A stretch of DNA of 64,000 nt from DASQPA01 sp963757335. Lineage in GTDB: Bacteria > Acidobacteriota > Thermoanaerobaculia > Multivoradales > UBA5704. Both the position numbers and the translations under genes were made by a program. Within the stretch, counting starts at the first letter, position 1; each line of letters opens with the position of its first letter. The notes beneath the pieces are model-generated. The model saw only the letters and a program-made list of their open reading frames with translations, was not told the DNA's origin and did not search any database. The DNA is taken from the NCBI GenBank assembly GCA_963757335.1, contig CAVWRJ010000025.1:124001-188000 (forward strand). Direction: 5' to 3'. Shown in pieces: positions 8,746 through 17,583 of this stretch.

Positions 8746-8834
8746 CTCCGCACGCTCCTTCTCTAAAATCGCTCACCGGCCAAACGGCCCAAGCCTATAA
8801 TTGTAGCCGAAAGGCTCGAGGGCAATTGCCTTCG

Positions 8835-9680
8835 CTACGGCGCGAGAGCAACCCGCACCACGGCCCCGCGCCCGACTCGCCAATGTCTTGCCAGATTCGC
8901 GCCATCGAGCGAGATTTCGAGCGTGCCGAGCGATCCGGTGAGGATCCCGGGCTCGCCGGGCGCCAGCTCGCCATAGTGGCGGACCCGGCGGGTGACCTCG
9001 GGACGGGCGGCCGGCAATTCCGGCTTCCTCGGCCCGGGTATGCCCGTGACGCTCGCCCGGAAGGGGACGTCGGCGGGGAGCCAGGCGGCGGGGAGGTCGG
9101 TCACCAGGTTGCCGAAGCGGTCGATGTGGACGACCCGGCCGAGGAGGAGATCCCCCTCCCGGCGCGGCGGCTCGCCAGGGAGGAGCCGCGGGTCGGCGAT
9201 CTCCGCTCCGAGGGCGGCCACGGGCTCGCCGCGGAGGAGTGCGGCGGCTAAGGGGGCGAACCGGTCGCGGCCGTGGAAGGTCTGGCCGCCGCCTTCCGGC
9301 GAAGCCCGGTAGAGATCGGGGCGGTCGGCGGCGCGCACGGAGGCGGCTCGCGCCGGTGGCAGGAACGGGGTGAGGAGGCCGTTGTCCGGAGCGAGGAAGC
9401 AGGCGTCCGCGGTCTCGACGACGAGGATACGGCGGGCGCTCCCCACTCCCGGGTCGACCACCGCCAGGTGCACCGTGCCGGCGGGGAAGGCGGGAGCGGC
9501 GGCGGCGAGCAGAAAGGCGGCGGTCTCGACGTCGCCCGGCGGGACCTGGTGCGAGAGGTCGACGATCCGCGCTCCGGGAGCGAGACCGAGGACGACCCCC
9601 TTGACCGCCGCCACATACCAGTCGGCGAGCCCGAAATCGGTCGTCAGGGTCAAGAGCCGTAGCGGCTCGGACTTCGGCAT
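8835..9680 (-). CDS. SAM hydroxide adenosyltransferase family protein (DUF62)
   Basis: 281 residues from the ATG at 9680, chosen because GGAGG directly precedes it and because the family fold starts here with LRLLTLTTDFGLADWYVAAV. Further family motifs are IVDLSHQVPPGDVETAAFLL, VHLAVVDPGVGS, the HGRDRFAPLAAAL segment (His-Gly-Arg-Asp) and HIDRFGNLVTDL in the C-terminal beta-barrel. The family hydrolyses S-adenosylmethionine to adenosine and methionine, using a conserved Asp-Arg-His set with water as nucleophile; relatives are fluorinases and chlorinases. Hydrolysis is the default inference here. It is divergently arranged with the next gene; only 25 bases separate the two starts. Confidence 0.85.
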   Translation of the reverse strand: MPKSEPLRLLTLTTDFGLADWYVAAVKGVVLGLAPGARIVDLSHQVPPGDVETAAFLLAAAAPAFPAGTVHLAVVDPGVGSARRILVVETADACFLAPDNGLLTPFLPPARAASVRAADRPDLYRASPEGGGQTFHGRDRFAPLAAALLRGEPVAALGAEIADPRLLPGEPPRREGDLLLGRVVHIDRFGNLVTDLPAAWLPADVPFRASVTGIPGPRKPELPAARPEVTRRVRHYGELAPGEPGILTGSLGTLEISLDGANLARHWRVGRGAVVRVALAP

Positions 9681-9691
9681 CCTCCACCTCC

Positions 9692-9705
9692 TGTACAATT
9701 CGTCC
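9692..9705 (+). promoter_or_regulatory. extended -10 promoter for a probably leaderless gene
   Basis: TGTACAAT (TG plus TACAAT at 9694-9699) ends six bases before the GTG start of the DUF2064 gene. At that distance transcription would begin at or next to the start codon, giving a leaderless mRNA; no ribosome binding site is present. No good -35 hexamer is seen, consistent with an extended -10 promoter. Confidence 0.45.
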
Positions 9706-10455
9706 GTGCTGCCCCCGCCGACCACCGCCCTCGCCGACCGCCGCCTCCTGCTGTTCACCAAGCCGGCCCGCGCCGGCCGGGTGAAGACCCGGCTGATCGG
9801 CGATCTTACCCCCGTAGAGGCGGCCGAGTTGCACGCCGCCTTCGTCGAGGATCTGGTCGCCCGTCTGGCGGGCGCGAGCTGCGAGCTGCATCTCGCCTGG
9901 GCTCTCGAAGGGGGAGAGGAGCTGCCGGGGGCGGGGGGTGCGCTCTCGTCCTCTGGCATCGACGTCGCCGGCCTGCCGGGCCGGCGCCAGGAGGGGGCCG
10001 GCCTCGGCGAGCGCCTCTACGCCGCCTTAGCCGGTGCCGCGGTCGAGGCGCGGGCAGTCGCGGCCCTGGGGAGCGATCATCCGAGCCTGCCGGTCGAGCT
10101 CGTCGAGCGCGCCTTCGCCGCGGTCGAGGCGGGGGCCCGGGTCGTCCTCGGGCCGGCGGAGGACGGCGGCTACTACCTGATCGCCCTGGCCGCGCCCGTT
10201 CCCCCGCGCCTCTTCGAGGAGATCGACTGGAGCACCGGCCGGGTGCTCGCCCAGACCCTGGAACGTTGCGCCGAGCTGGGGATCGTCCCCGAGCTCCTCC
10301 CCGTGGCCGCCGATGTCGACACCCCGGAGGACCTGGACCGGCTCGCCCGGCGGATGGCCGGTGGGGACTTAGGCTGCCCGCGCACCCGGCGGCTCCTCGC
10401 CGCCTGGGGCCGTATCCCTCTGGAGCCTATACTTTTGGAGATAACTTCACGATGA
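9706..10455 (+). CDS. TIGR04282/DUF2064 family glycosyltransferase-like protein
   Basis: 249 residues from GTG 9706. It begins with a nucleotidyl/glycosyl-transferase-A-like fold: LLLFTKPARAGRVKTRLIGD, then GAGLGERLYAALAGA, the acidic GSDHPSLPVELVERAF (in place of a DxD) and VLGPAEDGGYYLIAL, followed by the late motif DVDTPEDLDRL. These match the DUF2064 family, some members of which act in arsenosugar biosynthesis; here there are no arsenic genes nearby, so the sugar and acceptor are unknown. The stop overlaps the start of nnr (ATGA at 10452). A candidate internal promoter for nnr lies inside its 3' end. Confidence 0.8.
   Translation: MLPPPTTALADRRLLLFTKPARAGRVKTRLIGDLTPVEAAELHAAFVEDLVARLAGASCELHLAWALEGGEELPGAGGALSSSGIDVAGLPGRRQEGAGLGERLYAALAGAAVEARAVAALGSDHPSLPVELVERAFAAVEAGARVVLGPAEDGGYYLIALAAPVPPRLFEEIDWSTGRVLAQTLERCAELGIVPELLPVAADVDTPEDLDRLARRMAGGDLGCPRTRRLLAAWGRIPLEPILLEITSR
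10428..10433 (+). promoter_or_regulatory. candidate -10 TATACT for nnr
   Basis: TATACT in the context GCCTATACT, followed by TTTTGGAG as ribosome binding site and the nnr ATG at 10452. It lies inside the end of the upstream gene, so nnr may be transcribed on its own as well as by read-through. No clear -35 is visible. Confidence 0.35.
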
Positions 10456-12104
10456 GAATTCTCTCTGCCGAGGCGATGCAGGCGGTCGACCACGCGGCGA
10501 TCAAGGAGCTCGGCATCCCCGGGCCGGTGCTGATGGAGAACGCCGCCATCGGGGTGGTCGACGCCATCGGCGAGTCCTTCCCGGACGCGGAGTCGGTGGC
10601 GATCTTCTGCGGCCCCGGCAACAACGGCGGCGACGGGCTCGCCGTGGCCCGCCACCTGGCCGTCCGCGGCTACGACGTCTATGTCTTCCTCGCCTTCTCC
10701 GGCAAGAAGCCGAGCGCCGACGCCGCGGCCCAGCTCGCCATCTGCAGCAAGATGGAGCTGCCGATCTTCGAGCTCGGGGAGGACGACGACGACCTCGCCG
10801 ACGCGGTCGACGCGGCGCGCGAGGCGGACCTGATCGTCGACGCCCTCTTCGGCACCGGCCTCGCTCGGCCGCTCTCCGGCTCCATCGCCGCCCTCATCCA
10901 GGATTTGAACGACCTGCCGGTGCCGCGGGTGGCGATCGACATCCCGAGCGGGCTCCACGGCAGCCGGTCGGCGATCTTCGGGCCTCACATCGAAGCCGAC
11001 CTGACCGTCACCTTCGCCGCCTTCAAGATCGCCCACATCTTCCCGCCGGCCTCCGAGGCCATGGGCGACCTGGTGGTCGCCAACCTGGGGATTCCGCCCT
11101 CGTTGGTCGAGCTGGCGGAGGGGGGGCTCCATCTGCTCGACGCCGACGATCTGGCGCCGCTCGTGCCGGAGCGCGCGGCCGGCAGCCACAAGGGGGACTT
11201 CGGCCATGCCCTCCTGGTCGCCGGCTCGCCGGGCAAGTCGGGAGCGGCGATCCTCGCCGCCCGGGCCGCGGTCCGCGCCGGCGCCGGTCTGGTGACGGCG
11301 GCGGTGCCCGAGCCGCTCCTCGCGACCGTCGATCTGGGCTCGGTCGAGTCGATGACCCTGGCCCTCCCGGCCGGCCTCGCCGGGCAGCTCGCGGCGGCCG
11401 CCGTCGACCGCGTCCTCGAAGCGGCCGCGGGCAAGTCGGTCGTCGCCCTGGGGCCGGGGTTGGGGCAGGAGGAGGAGACGGCAGAGGCCATCCGCCGCCT
11501 CGTCCGCGAGGTGGAGCTCCCCCTGGTGCTCGACGCCGATGGCTTGAACGCCTTCGCCGGCCGGACGGCGGAGATCGCCGGCCGGGCCCGGGAGGGCCGG
11601 GAGACCGTGCTGACCCCACACCCCGGTGAGATGGGGCGCCTGCTCGGGATCTCGACCGCCGAGGTGCAGGCCGACCGCATCGCGGCGGTGCGCCGGGCGG
11701 CGGCGGAGACCGGGGCGGTGGTCGTCTTGAAGGGGCACCTCACCCTCGTCGCCATCCCGGGAGAGCCGGGGGAGAAGGGGGAGGCGGAGGTCCACGTCAA
11801 CCCCACCGGCAACCCGGCGATGGCGACCGGCGGTACCGGAGACGTCCTGACCGGGCTCCTCGCCGGCCTCCTCGCCCAGGGCTTGGCGGCGGGCGATGCG
11901 GCTCGGCTCGGGGTCTATCTCCACGGCCTCGCCGGCGACCTCGTGGCGGCACGCCTCGGTGGCCCCGGTTCTCAGAATCCCCGGGGTCTGGCGGCGGGCG
12001 ATCTCGTCGAGGCCCTGCCACTGGCCTTCCGTGCCCTGGCGGCGGCGGGGGACCACGGTCACGACGATCACGACGATCACGGCCACGGGCCGGCGGAGCC
12101 CTAG
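10452..12104 (+). CDS. nnr: bifunctional NAD(P)H-hydrate epimerase / ADP-dependent NAD(P)H-hydrate dehydratase
   Basis: 550 residues from ATG 10452. Residues 1-215 form the YjeF-N epimerase domain (MRILSAEAMQAVDHAAI; FCGPGNNGGDGLAVARHL; IVDALFGTGLARPL). Residues about 225-525 form the ribokinase-like dehydratase domain (SHKGDFGHALLVAGSPGKSG; VLTPHPGEMGRLLG; NPTGNPAMATGGTGDVLTG). Together they repair hydrated NADH and NADPH: the epimerase interconverts R and S forms and the dehydratase restores the cofactor using ADP. An unusual tail follows, DHGHDDHDDHGHGPAEP, a His/Asp-rich stretch made by a 9-bp CACGACGAT repeat that could bind metal. It overlaps the previous gene by four bases and is followed after 8 bases by tsaE, the common bacterial order. 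Confidence 0.92.
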   Translation: MRILSAEAMQAVDHAAIKELGIPGPVLMENAAIGVVDAIGESFPDAESVAIFCGPGNNGGDGLAVARHLAVRGYDVYVFLAFSGKKPSADAAAQLAICSKMELPIFELGEDDDDLADAVDAAREADLIVDALFGTGLARPLSGSIAALIQDLNDLPVPRVAIDIPSGLHGSRSAIFGPHIEADLTVTFAAFKIAHIFPPASEAMGDLVVANLGIPPSLVELAEGGLHLLDADDLAPLVPERAAGSHKGDFGHALLVAGSPGKSGAAILAARAAVRAGAGLVTAAVPEPLLATVDLGSVESMTLALPAGLAGQLAAAAVDRVLEAAAGKSVVALGPGLGQEEETAEAIRRLVREVELPLVLDADGLNAFAGRTAEIAGRAREGRETVLTPHPGEMGRLLGISTAEVQADRIAAVRRAAAETGAVVVLKGHLTLVAIPGEPGEKGEAEVHVNPTGNPAMATGGTGDVLTGLLAGLLAQGLAAGDAARLGVYLHGLAGDLVAARLGGPGSQNPRGLAAGDLVEALPLAFRALAAAGDHGHDDHDDHGHGPAEP

Positions 12105-12112
12105 AGGACCGC

Positions 12113-12556
12113 TTGCGCCGCTGGATAACCGTGAGCGAGCCGGAGACCGAGGCGCTCGGCGCGGAGCTGGCCCGAGAGCTGGCGCCCAACGGGGTTCTCC
12201 TCCTCTCCGGCGACCTGGGGACCGGCAAGACCGTCCTCGCCCGCGGGATCGCCGCGGCGCTGGGGATCGAGCCGCGGGAGGTGCAGTCACCGACCTACAC
12301 CCTGATCCGCGAGCATCGAGGAAACGGGGACAGCGGGGGCCAGCTGGTCCACGTCGACCTCTACCGGCTTTCCCCCGAGGAGGCGGCGGAGTTGGGGCTG
12401 GAGGAGCTCCTCGAAGGGGAGGGGATCAAGGTGGTCGAGTGGGCGGAGAGATTGAGCTTCGACGTACCGGGAGCCCTCTGGCTGACGCTCCGGCGGGTCT
12501 CGGGGGAAGCTGGGGAGGGTGGGCGGGAGATCGTAGAGACGAACACAAACTCTTGA
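12113..12556 (+). CDS. tsaE: tRNA threonylcarbamoyladenosine biosynthesis ATPase TsaE
   Basis: 147 residues from TTG 12113 (an in-frame GTG at 12131 is the alternative). The Walker A motif GDLGTGKTVLARGIA and the family signatures SPTYTLIREH, HVDLYRL and VVEWAERL are all present. TsaE is the ATPase that, with TsaB and TsaD, transfers threonylcarbamoyl to A37 of ANN-decoding tRNAs; it controls turnover of the complex. It directly follows nnr, a frequent pairing, and precedes the acyl-CoA dehydrogenase gene by 16 bases. Confidence 0.92.
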   Translation: MRRWITVSEPETEALGAELARELAPNGVLLLSGDLGTGKTVLARGIAAALGIEPREVQSPTYTLIREHRGNGDSGGQLVHVDLYRLSPEEAAELGLEELLEGEGIKVVEWAERLSFDVPGALWLTLRRVSGEAGEGGREIVETNTNS

Positions 12557-12572
12557 GAGATAGGAGATCGGC

Positions 12573-13430
12573 ATGACGATCAAGAAGGTGGGAGTCCTGG
12601 GCTGCGGCCTCATGGGCTCCGGGATCGCGGAGGTCGCGGCCCGGGCCGGGCTCGAAACGGTAGTGCGGGAGGTCGAGCAGGGTCTCCTCGACAAGGGGCT
12701 AGGCCGGATTCAGGGCTCGCTCGGCAAGGCGGTCGAGAAGGGCAAGCTCCCGGCGGAGGAGCGGGACGCGACCCTCGCCCGGCTCCACGGCACGACCGGC
12801 TTCGACGACATGGCCGACTGCGATTTGGTGGTCGAGGCCATCGTCGAGAATGTGGAGGAGAAGCGGCGGACCTTCGCCGCTCTCGACGCCGTCGTCAAGC
12901 CGGAGGCGATCTTCGCCAGCAACACCTCGTCGCTCACCATCACCCAGCTCGCCATGGCGACGAAGCGCCCCGATCGCTTCGTGGGGCTCCACTTCTTCAA
13001 CCCGGTGCCGGTCATGAAGCTGGTCGAGGTGGTGCGCACGATCCTGACCTCGAACGAGGCCTACGACAGCGCCTTCGAGTTCGCCCGTGCGGTGGGCAAG
13101 GAGCCCATCGCCTGCCGCGACAACTCGGGCTTCGTCGTCAACCGTCTCCTCGTCCCCTACCTGCTCGACGCCATCCGCGCTCTGGAGGAGGGGGTGGGGA
13201 GCGTCGAGGACATCGACAAGGGGATGCAGCTCGGCTGTGGCTATCCCATGGGCCCCTTCACGCTTCTGGACTTCGTGGGTCTCGACACCACCTACTACAT
13301 CGCCAACATCATGTTTGAGGAATACCGGGAGAAGCGCTTCGCCCCGCCGCCGCTCTTGAAACAGATGGTCCTCGCCGGCCGGCTGGGGAGGAAGAGCGGG
13401 TGGGGGTTCTACGAGCACGGGAAGAAGTAG
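12573..13430 (+). CDS. hbd: 3-hydroxybutyryl-CoA (3-hydroxyacyl-CoA) dehydrogenase
   Basis: 285 residues; ATG preceded by TAGGAGA. N-terminal Rossmann domain with KKVGVLGCGLMGSGIAEVAA (GxGxxG), the SNTSSLTITQLA segment and the signature HFFNPVPVMKLVEVV; the C-terminal helical domain holds DNSGFVVNRLLVPYL and the ending GRKSGWGFYEHGKK. It catalyses NAD(P)-dependent interconversion of 3-hydroxyacyl-CoA and 3-oxoacyl-CoA in fatty-acid oxidation, butyrate or polyhydroxyalkanoate metabolism. Length and sequence fit the short stand-alone type (Hbd/PaaH). No other beta-oxidation gene is next to it, so the pathway cannot be fixed from context. Confidence 0.9.
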   Translation: MTIKKVGVLGCGLMGSGIAEVAARAGLETVVREVEQGLLDKGLGRIQGSLGKAVEKGKLPAEERDATLARLHGTTGFDDMADCDLVVEAIVENVEEKRRTFAALDAVVKPEAIFASNTSSLTITQLAMATKRPDRFVGLHFFNPVPVMKLVEVVRTILTSNEAYDSAFEFARAVGKEPIACRDNSGFVVNRLLVPYLLDAIRALEEGVGSVEDIDKGMQLGCGYPMGPFTLLDFVGLDTTYYIANIMFEEYREKRFAPPPLLKQMVLAGRLGRKSGWGFYEHGKK

Positions 13431-13574
13431 GGGACGCGGAGCGCTCCCGCGGGGCATGGAATTTGCTCTACTCCCCGCGGGGGGTGAGGGGACCCGTGTC
13501 TGTTAAACTACCCCTCCGTCCGGGCTCCCCCGGGGAGCTCCAGAACCCTCAATGACTCCGAGACCTACTCAAAG

Positions 13575-14678
13575 ATGACCTCAGTGACGCTCGCCGAGGA
13601 GGGTTTGGATACCCTCTTCGGCACCCATGACGAGAACCTCCGGCGCATCGAGCGCACGTTCGATGTGACGGTCACCGCGCGCGGCAACGAGCTCAACATC
13701 CTGGGCGACCCCGAACGGGTGACCGCCGTCGAGCACCTGATGACCGAGCTGCGCACCGTTCACGAGCGGGGCTACCGCTTCCGCCCGGGGGACGTGCAGA
13801 CCGCCATCCGGGTCGTCTTCGAGGCGCCGGGGACCTCGCTCGTCGAGTTCTTCCTGCCCGAAGGGATGCTCGCCTCGGTGCGCCGGCTGGTGGCGCCGCG
13901 GAGCTTCCGGCAGCAGCTCTACCTCCAGTCGATGGTCGACTACGACATCGTCATCACCATCGGCCCGGCGGGGACCGGGAAGACCTACTTGGCGGTCGCC
14001 ATGGCCGCCGCCTTCCTGCTCGAGAAGCGGGTGCGGCGGATCATCCTCGCCCGGCCGGCGGTCGAGGCGGGGGAGAAGCTCGGCTTCCTGCCCGGCGATT
14101 TAGCAGAGAAGGTCAACCCCTATCTGCGCCCCCTTCACGACGCCCTCCACGACATCATCGGGTTCGAGAAGGTGGGGCGGATGATGGAGCGCGGGATCAT
14201 CGAGGTGGCGCCGATCGCCTTCATGCGCGGCCGGACGTTGAACGACAGCTTTATCATCCTCGACGAGGCGCAGAACACGACCCCTGAGCAGATGAAGATG
14301 TTCCTCACCCGGATCGGCTTCAACTCGAAGGCGGTGATCAACGGCGACATCACCCAGATCGACCTGCCGCAGGGGCGGATGTCGGGCCTCCGCGAGGCGC
14401 AGGAGGTGCTCACCGGGATCGAGGGGATCAAGTTCTTCCGCTTCGACAAGAGCGACGTCGTCCGCCACTCTCTGGTGCAGCAGATCGTCAGCGCCTACGA
14501 CCTCCATGACGAGCAGAAGCGCGAGGCCGAGGCGCGGCCGGAAGGTCGGCAGGACCGCCGGCCGTCAGCGCCCGTGGCCTCGACCCCGCCGGCCGCATCC
14601 AGCGCCTCGGCGGCATCGAGCGCACCGGCGGTAGCCCCCGCGGCGATCCTGCCGGCGGGGGAGCCTGCGCCCGCATGA
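13575..14678 (+). CDS. phoH: PhoH family protein (PhoH/YbeZ type ATPase)
   Basis: 367 residues. An N-terminal KH-like RNA-binding region (FGTHDENLRRIERTFDVTVT, then LNILGDPERV) precedes the ATPase core with Walker A IGPAGTGKTYLAVAMA and Walker B FIILDEAQNTTPEQMKMFLT. The last 50 residues are an Ala/Pro/Ser-rich tail that varies in the family. PhoH/YbeZ is thought to act as an RNA helicase-like ATPase with the rRNA maturation RNase YbeY, whose gene lies downstream in this block (phoH, HD-domain gene, ybeY, CBS gene, era). A TAAACT at 13503-13508 may be the -10 element for the block. Confidence 0.9.
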   Translation: MTSVTLAEEGLDTLFGTHDENLRRIERTFDVTVTARGNELNILGDPERVTAVEHLMTELRTVHERGYRFRPGDVQTAIRVVFEAPGTSLVEFFLPEGMLASVRRLVAPRSFRQQLYLQSMVDYDIVITIGPAGTGKTYLAVAMAAAFLLEKRVRRIILARPAVEAGEKLGFLPGDLAEKVNPYLRPLHDALHDIIGFEKVGRMMERGIIEVAPIAFMRGRTLNDSFIILDEAQNTTPEQMKMFLTRIGFNSKAVINGDITQIDLPQGRMSGLREAQEVLTGIEGIKFFRFDKSDVVRHSLVQQIVSAYDLHDEQKREAEARPEGRQDRRPSAPVASTPPAASSASAASSAPAVAPAAILPAGEPAPA

Positions 14679-14735
14679 GCGGGCTCCGGGGGCCGCGGGG
14701 GCTTCTCCCCGCCGAGCCCCGCTAGGGACTGGGTC

Positions 14736-17135
14736 ATGGCTCAAACTACTCAGAACCCTCAGAGCTCTCAGAACCGGCCCAAGCTCTCGATCCTCCGCTC
14801 CCGCGAGGGGGACGCCCGGCGTGCGCTCCGGCGGGCCGGGGACCTCTGGCGCGGCAGCCTGAAGCTCCGCGCCCTGTGGGCCGCCCTCTTCCTTCTCCTG
14901 GGGACCTGGAGCCTGATGCCGGGCGGCTTCTTCTTCGCCCCGCGGGCGCGCTCCGGCGTCATCGCCGGCCAGGACTACGTGGCGCCGCACGACCTCCTCC
15001 TTCCCGACGAGGAGAGCACCCGCGCCAAGCAGGGACGGTCGCGGGAGGCGGTGCTGCCGGTCTACGACTTCGATCCCGGACTGCAGGTCGAGCGCGATCA
15101 GCAGCTCGAAACCCTCTTCGCCCGCGGCCGGCAGCTCCTCGGGAAGGGCACTGAGGCGAGCCGCAGCCGGGAGGCGGAGGAAGCTCTCCGCGCCGAGCTG
15201 ACCTCCCCGGCCGAGGGGCAGGGGACGAATGGCTTGAAGCTCACCCCCGAGGCAGGCGAGCTCCTCGTCCGCAAGCGCTTCTCGGCTGACTTAGAAGACC
15301 GGCTCCGCGGCGTCGTCGCTCAGGTCTCCCGGCGCGGCATCGTCGCCAACAAGGCGCTGCTCCTCGAGAACCGCCTGCGCGGGATCGTCATGCGCAACCT
15401 GACGACCCGCTCGGAGAAGGTGCAGTTCGATCTCTTTAACCACCTGGGCTACCCCGACGAGCTCCGCGACGCCCTGGAGACCGAGGTGCGCGCCCTCTCC
15501 GGCCTCTCCGCCGCCGACCGCCGCATCCTGGTCGACCTGCTGTTCGAGAACCTGCAGCCCAACCTGCACTTGAACCGCAGCGAGACCCTGGTGCGGCGAG
15601 AGGCCGCGGCGGGGGCGGCCGGGACGGTCTTCACCCAGGTCAGGAAGGGGCAGGTGATCGTCCGCAAGGGCGATCAGATCAACCTCTCCGCGGCGCGGGT
15701 CATCTCCCAGATGCGCGGCGACCGCCGGCTCGGCCACCAGCTGCCGCCCATCCTCGGCACCCTCCTTCTCCTCTCGCTCGCCGCCCTGGTGGTCTGGCTG
15801 GGCCTCAAAGACGAGCGGGTCGCCGACCACGACCGGGAGCGGGTCTTCGGCGAGACTCTCCTCCTCCTTCTCCTCTCGCTTCTCGGGGGGAAGTTCTTCC
15901 TGATCGTCGCCGGAGCCCTCTCGGCGAGCTTCGGCGAGCCCCCGTTCAACTCCTTCCAGAGCTGGGTCTACGCCGTGCCGTTCGCCTCGCTCGCGCTGTT
16001 GGCGGCCCTCCTCCTCTCCAGGAACACCGCGTTGGTCCTCTCCTTTCTCTTCCCGCTCCTCATCAGCCGGGCCGTCGAGGGGGACGCGCAGTGGGTGGTC
16101 CTCTACGGCACGGCGGGCTCGCTCGCCGCCGTCCTCGCCCTCGACTGCTATCAGCTCAAGCAGCGGCTGGTGATGATGCGGATCGGTGCCGTGGTCGGGC
16201 TGATCAACACCGTCGTGGCCCTGGTGCTGGCGGCGCTCTCCGGCAGCCTCGACCGCGGCCCGGTCGAGATCGGTTTCGACCTCCTCTGCAGCTTCGCCTC
16301 GGGCTTCCTGGTGGCGGGGGTGGCGAGCTTCGCCGTGCCGATCCTCGAATCGCTCCTCTCGATCACCACCGACATCAAGCTCGTCGAGCTGTCGAACACC
16401 AATCTGCCCCTCCTGCGCCGGCTGGCCTTCGAGGCCCCGGGGACCTTCCAGCACTCGCTGATGGTGGCGAACCTCGCCAAGGAGGGCTGCGAGGCGATCG
16501 AAGCCGACTCGGTGCTCGCCTATGCCGGCGGCCTCTATCACGACGTGGGAAAGATCTTCCGGCCCGACTACTTCATCGAGAACCAGCGCCCGGGACAGAA
16601 CCGGCACGACAAGCTCCTGCCCTCGATGAGCGCGCTCATCCTCATCAACCATGTGAAGGAGGGGCTGGAGCTCGCCCGCGAGCACAACCTGCCGCAGCCG
16701 ATCCGGGACGCTATCGAGCAGCACCACGGCACCCGGCTCATCAAGTACTTCTACAACCGGGCGCTCGAGCTCTCCGACCGGGCGGCGGGGGCAGGGGGGG
16801 AGGTGCGGGAGGAGAAGTACCGTTATCCGGGCCCCAAGCCGCAGAACCGGGTGATGGGCGTGCTGATGCTCGCCGACGGCATCGAAGCGGCGAGCCGCAC
16901 CCTGGTCGAGCCCACTCCGTCAAAGATCCGGACGCTCATCCGCACCATCGCAGAGGACTGTCTGAGAGACGGCCAGCTCGACGAGACCGACCTGACGCTC
17001 AAGGACCTTTCCCGCATCTCGGAGGCCTTCTTCCGGGTGCTGGCCAACATTTTCCACCAGCGGATCGACTACCCGGGCTTCGACTTCAACGCCGAGCCCA
17101 GCCGCGAACGGCGGACGTCCGCCAGGGCCTCCTAG
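14736..17135 (+). CDS. 7TM-HD family protein, PgpH-like cyclic-di-AMP phosphodiesterase
   Basis: 799 residues. One N-terminal membrane helix (residues about 50-68) is followed by a 7TMR-HDED extracytoplasmic domain (about 75-330), a cluster of seven membrane helices (about 335-530) and a cytoplasmic HD domain. The HD motifs are FQHSLMVANLAKEGCEAI, then LYHDVGKIFRPDYFIENQ (the H-D metal pair) and the later AIEQHHGTRLIKYFY. This architecture matches PgpH/YqfF, which hydrolyses cyclic di-AMP at the membrane. Position between phoH and ybeY is the standard location in many phyla. Activity is inferred from family; the organism's cyclic-di-AMP synthase is not in the window. Confidence 0.88.
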   Translation: MAQTTQNPQSSQNRPKLSILRSREGDARRALRRAGDLWRGSLKLRALWAALFLLLGTWSLMPGGFFFAPRARSGVIAGQDYVAPHDLLLPDEESTRAKQGRSREAVLPVYDFDPGLQVERDQQLETLFARGRQLLGKGTEASRSREAEEALRAELTSPAEGQGTNGLKLTPEAGELLVRKRFSADLEDRLRGVVAQVSRRGIVANKALLLENRLRGIVMRNLTTRSEKVQFDLFNHLGYPDELRDALETEVRALSGLSAADRRILVDLLFENLQPNLHLNRSETLVRREAAAGAAGTVFTQVRKGQVIVRKGDQINLSAARVISQMRGDRRLGHQLPPILGTLLLLSLAALVVWLGLKDERVADHDRERVFGETLLLLLLSLLGGKFFLIVAGALSASFGEPPFNSFQSWVYAVPFASLALLAALLLSRNTALVLSFLFPLLISRAVEGDAQWVVLYGTAGSLAAVLALDCYQLKQRLVMMRIGAVVGLINTVVALVLAALSGSLDRGPVEIGFDLLCSFASGFLVAGVASFAVPILESLLSITTDIKLVELSNTNLPLLRRLAFEAPGTFQHSLMVANLAKEGCEAIEADSVLAYAGGLYHDVGKIFRPDYFIENQRPGQNRHDKLLPSMSALILINHVKEGLELAREHNLPQPIRDAIEQHHGTRLIKYFYNRALELSDRAAGAGGEVREEKYRYPGPKPQNRVMGVLMLADGIEAASRTLVEPTPSKIRTLIRTIAEDCLRDGQLDETDLTLKDLSRISEAFFRVLANIFHQRIDYPGFDFNAEPSRERRTSARAS

Positions 17136-17145
17136 AGCGAAACTC

Positions 17146-17583
17146 TTGACCCGGCCCGAGATCGTCCTCCAGAACCCCAACCGCTACCCCGAGGCCGGGG
17201 CGCGGGAGCTCCGCCCCTGGCTTTCCCGGCTGCTGGCCGAGATCGCGCCGGCGGCGGTCTCGCTCGGCGTCCGCTTCGCCTCCGATCGCGAGGTGCGGCG
17301 GGCCAACCGCTCCTTCCGGGGCAAGGACCAGCCGACCGATGTGCTCTCCTTCCCGGGCGATCCCGCGGGGGACGACGGCCACCTGGGAGACATCCTGATC
17401 TCGGTGCCGACGGCGCGGCGCCAGGCGGTCGCGGCCGGCCACCCGGGGGAGCGGGAGCTCCGTATCCTGCTCCTTCACGGTGTGCTCCACTGCCTGGGCC
17501 ACGACCACGAGACCGACCAGGGGCAGATGGAGCGCCTCGAACGCCGGCTCCGCCGGACCTGGATCTCCCCTCTCCATGCCTGA
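17146..17583 (+). CDS. ybeY: endoribonuclease / rRNA maturation factor YbeY
   Basis: 145 residues from TTG 17146. The zinc site HGVLHCLGHDHETDQGQM (three His) and the upstream segment RSFRGKDQPTDVLSFPGD are diagnostic of YbeY, a metal-dependent RNase needed for 16S rRNA 3' end maturation and ribosome quality control. It begins 10 bases after the HD-domain gene and its last 8 bases overlap the start of the CBS-domain gene, so the three are co-translated. Confidence 0.93.
   Translation: MTRPEIVLQNPNRYPEAGARELRPWLSRLLAEIAPAAVSLGVRFASDREVRRANRSFRGKDQPTDVLSFPGDPAGDDGHLGDILISVPTARRQAVAAGHPGERELRILLLHGVLHCLGHDHETDQGQMERLERRLRRTWISPLHA

Noticed and set aside
13466..13490. Intrinsic terminator at the CCCCGCGGGG palindrome after the dehydrogenase gene
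   Set aside because: The palindrome has no loop and no U-run, and similar C/G runs are frequent in this genome.
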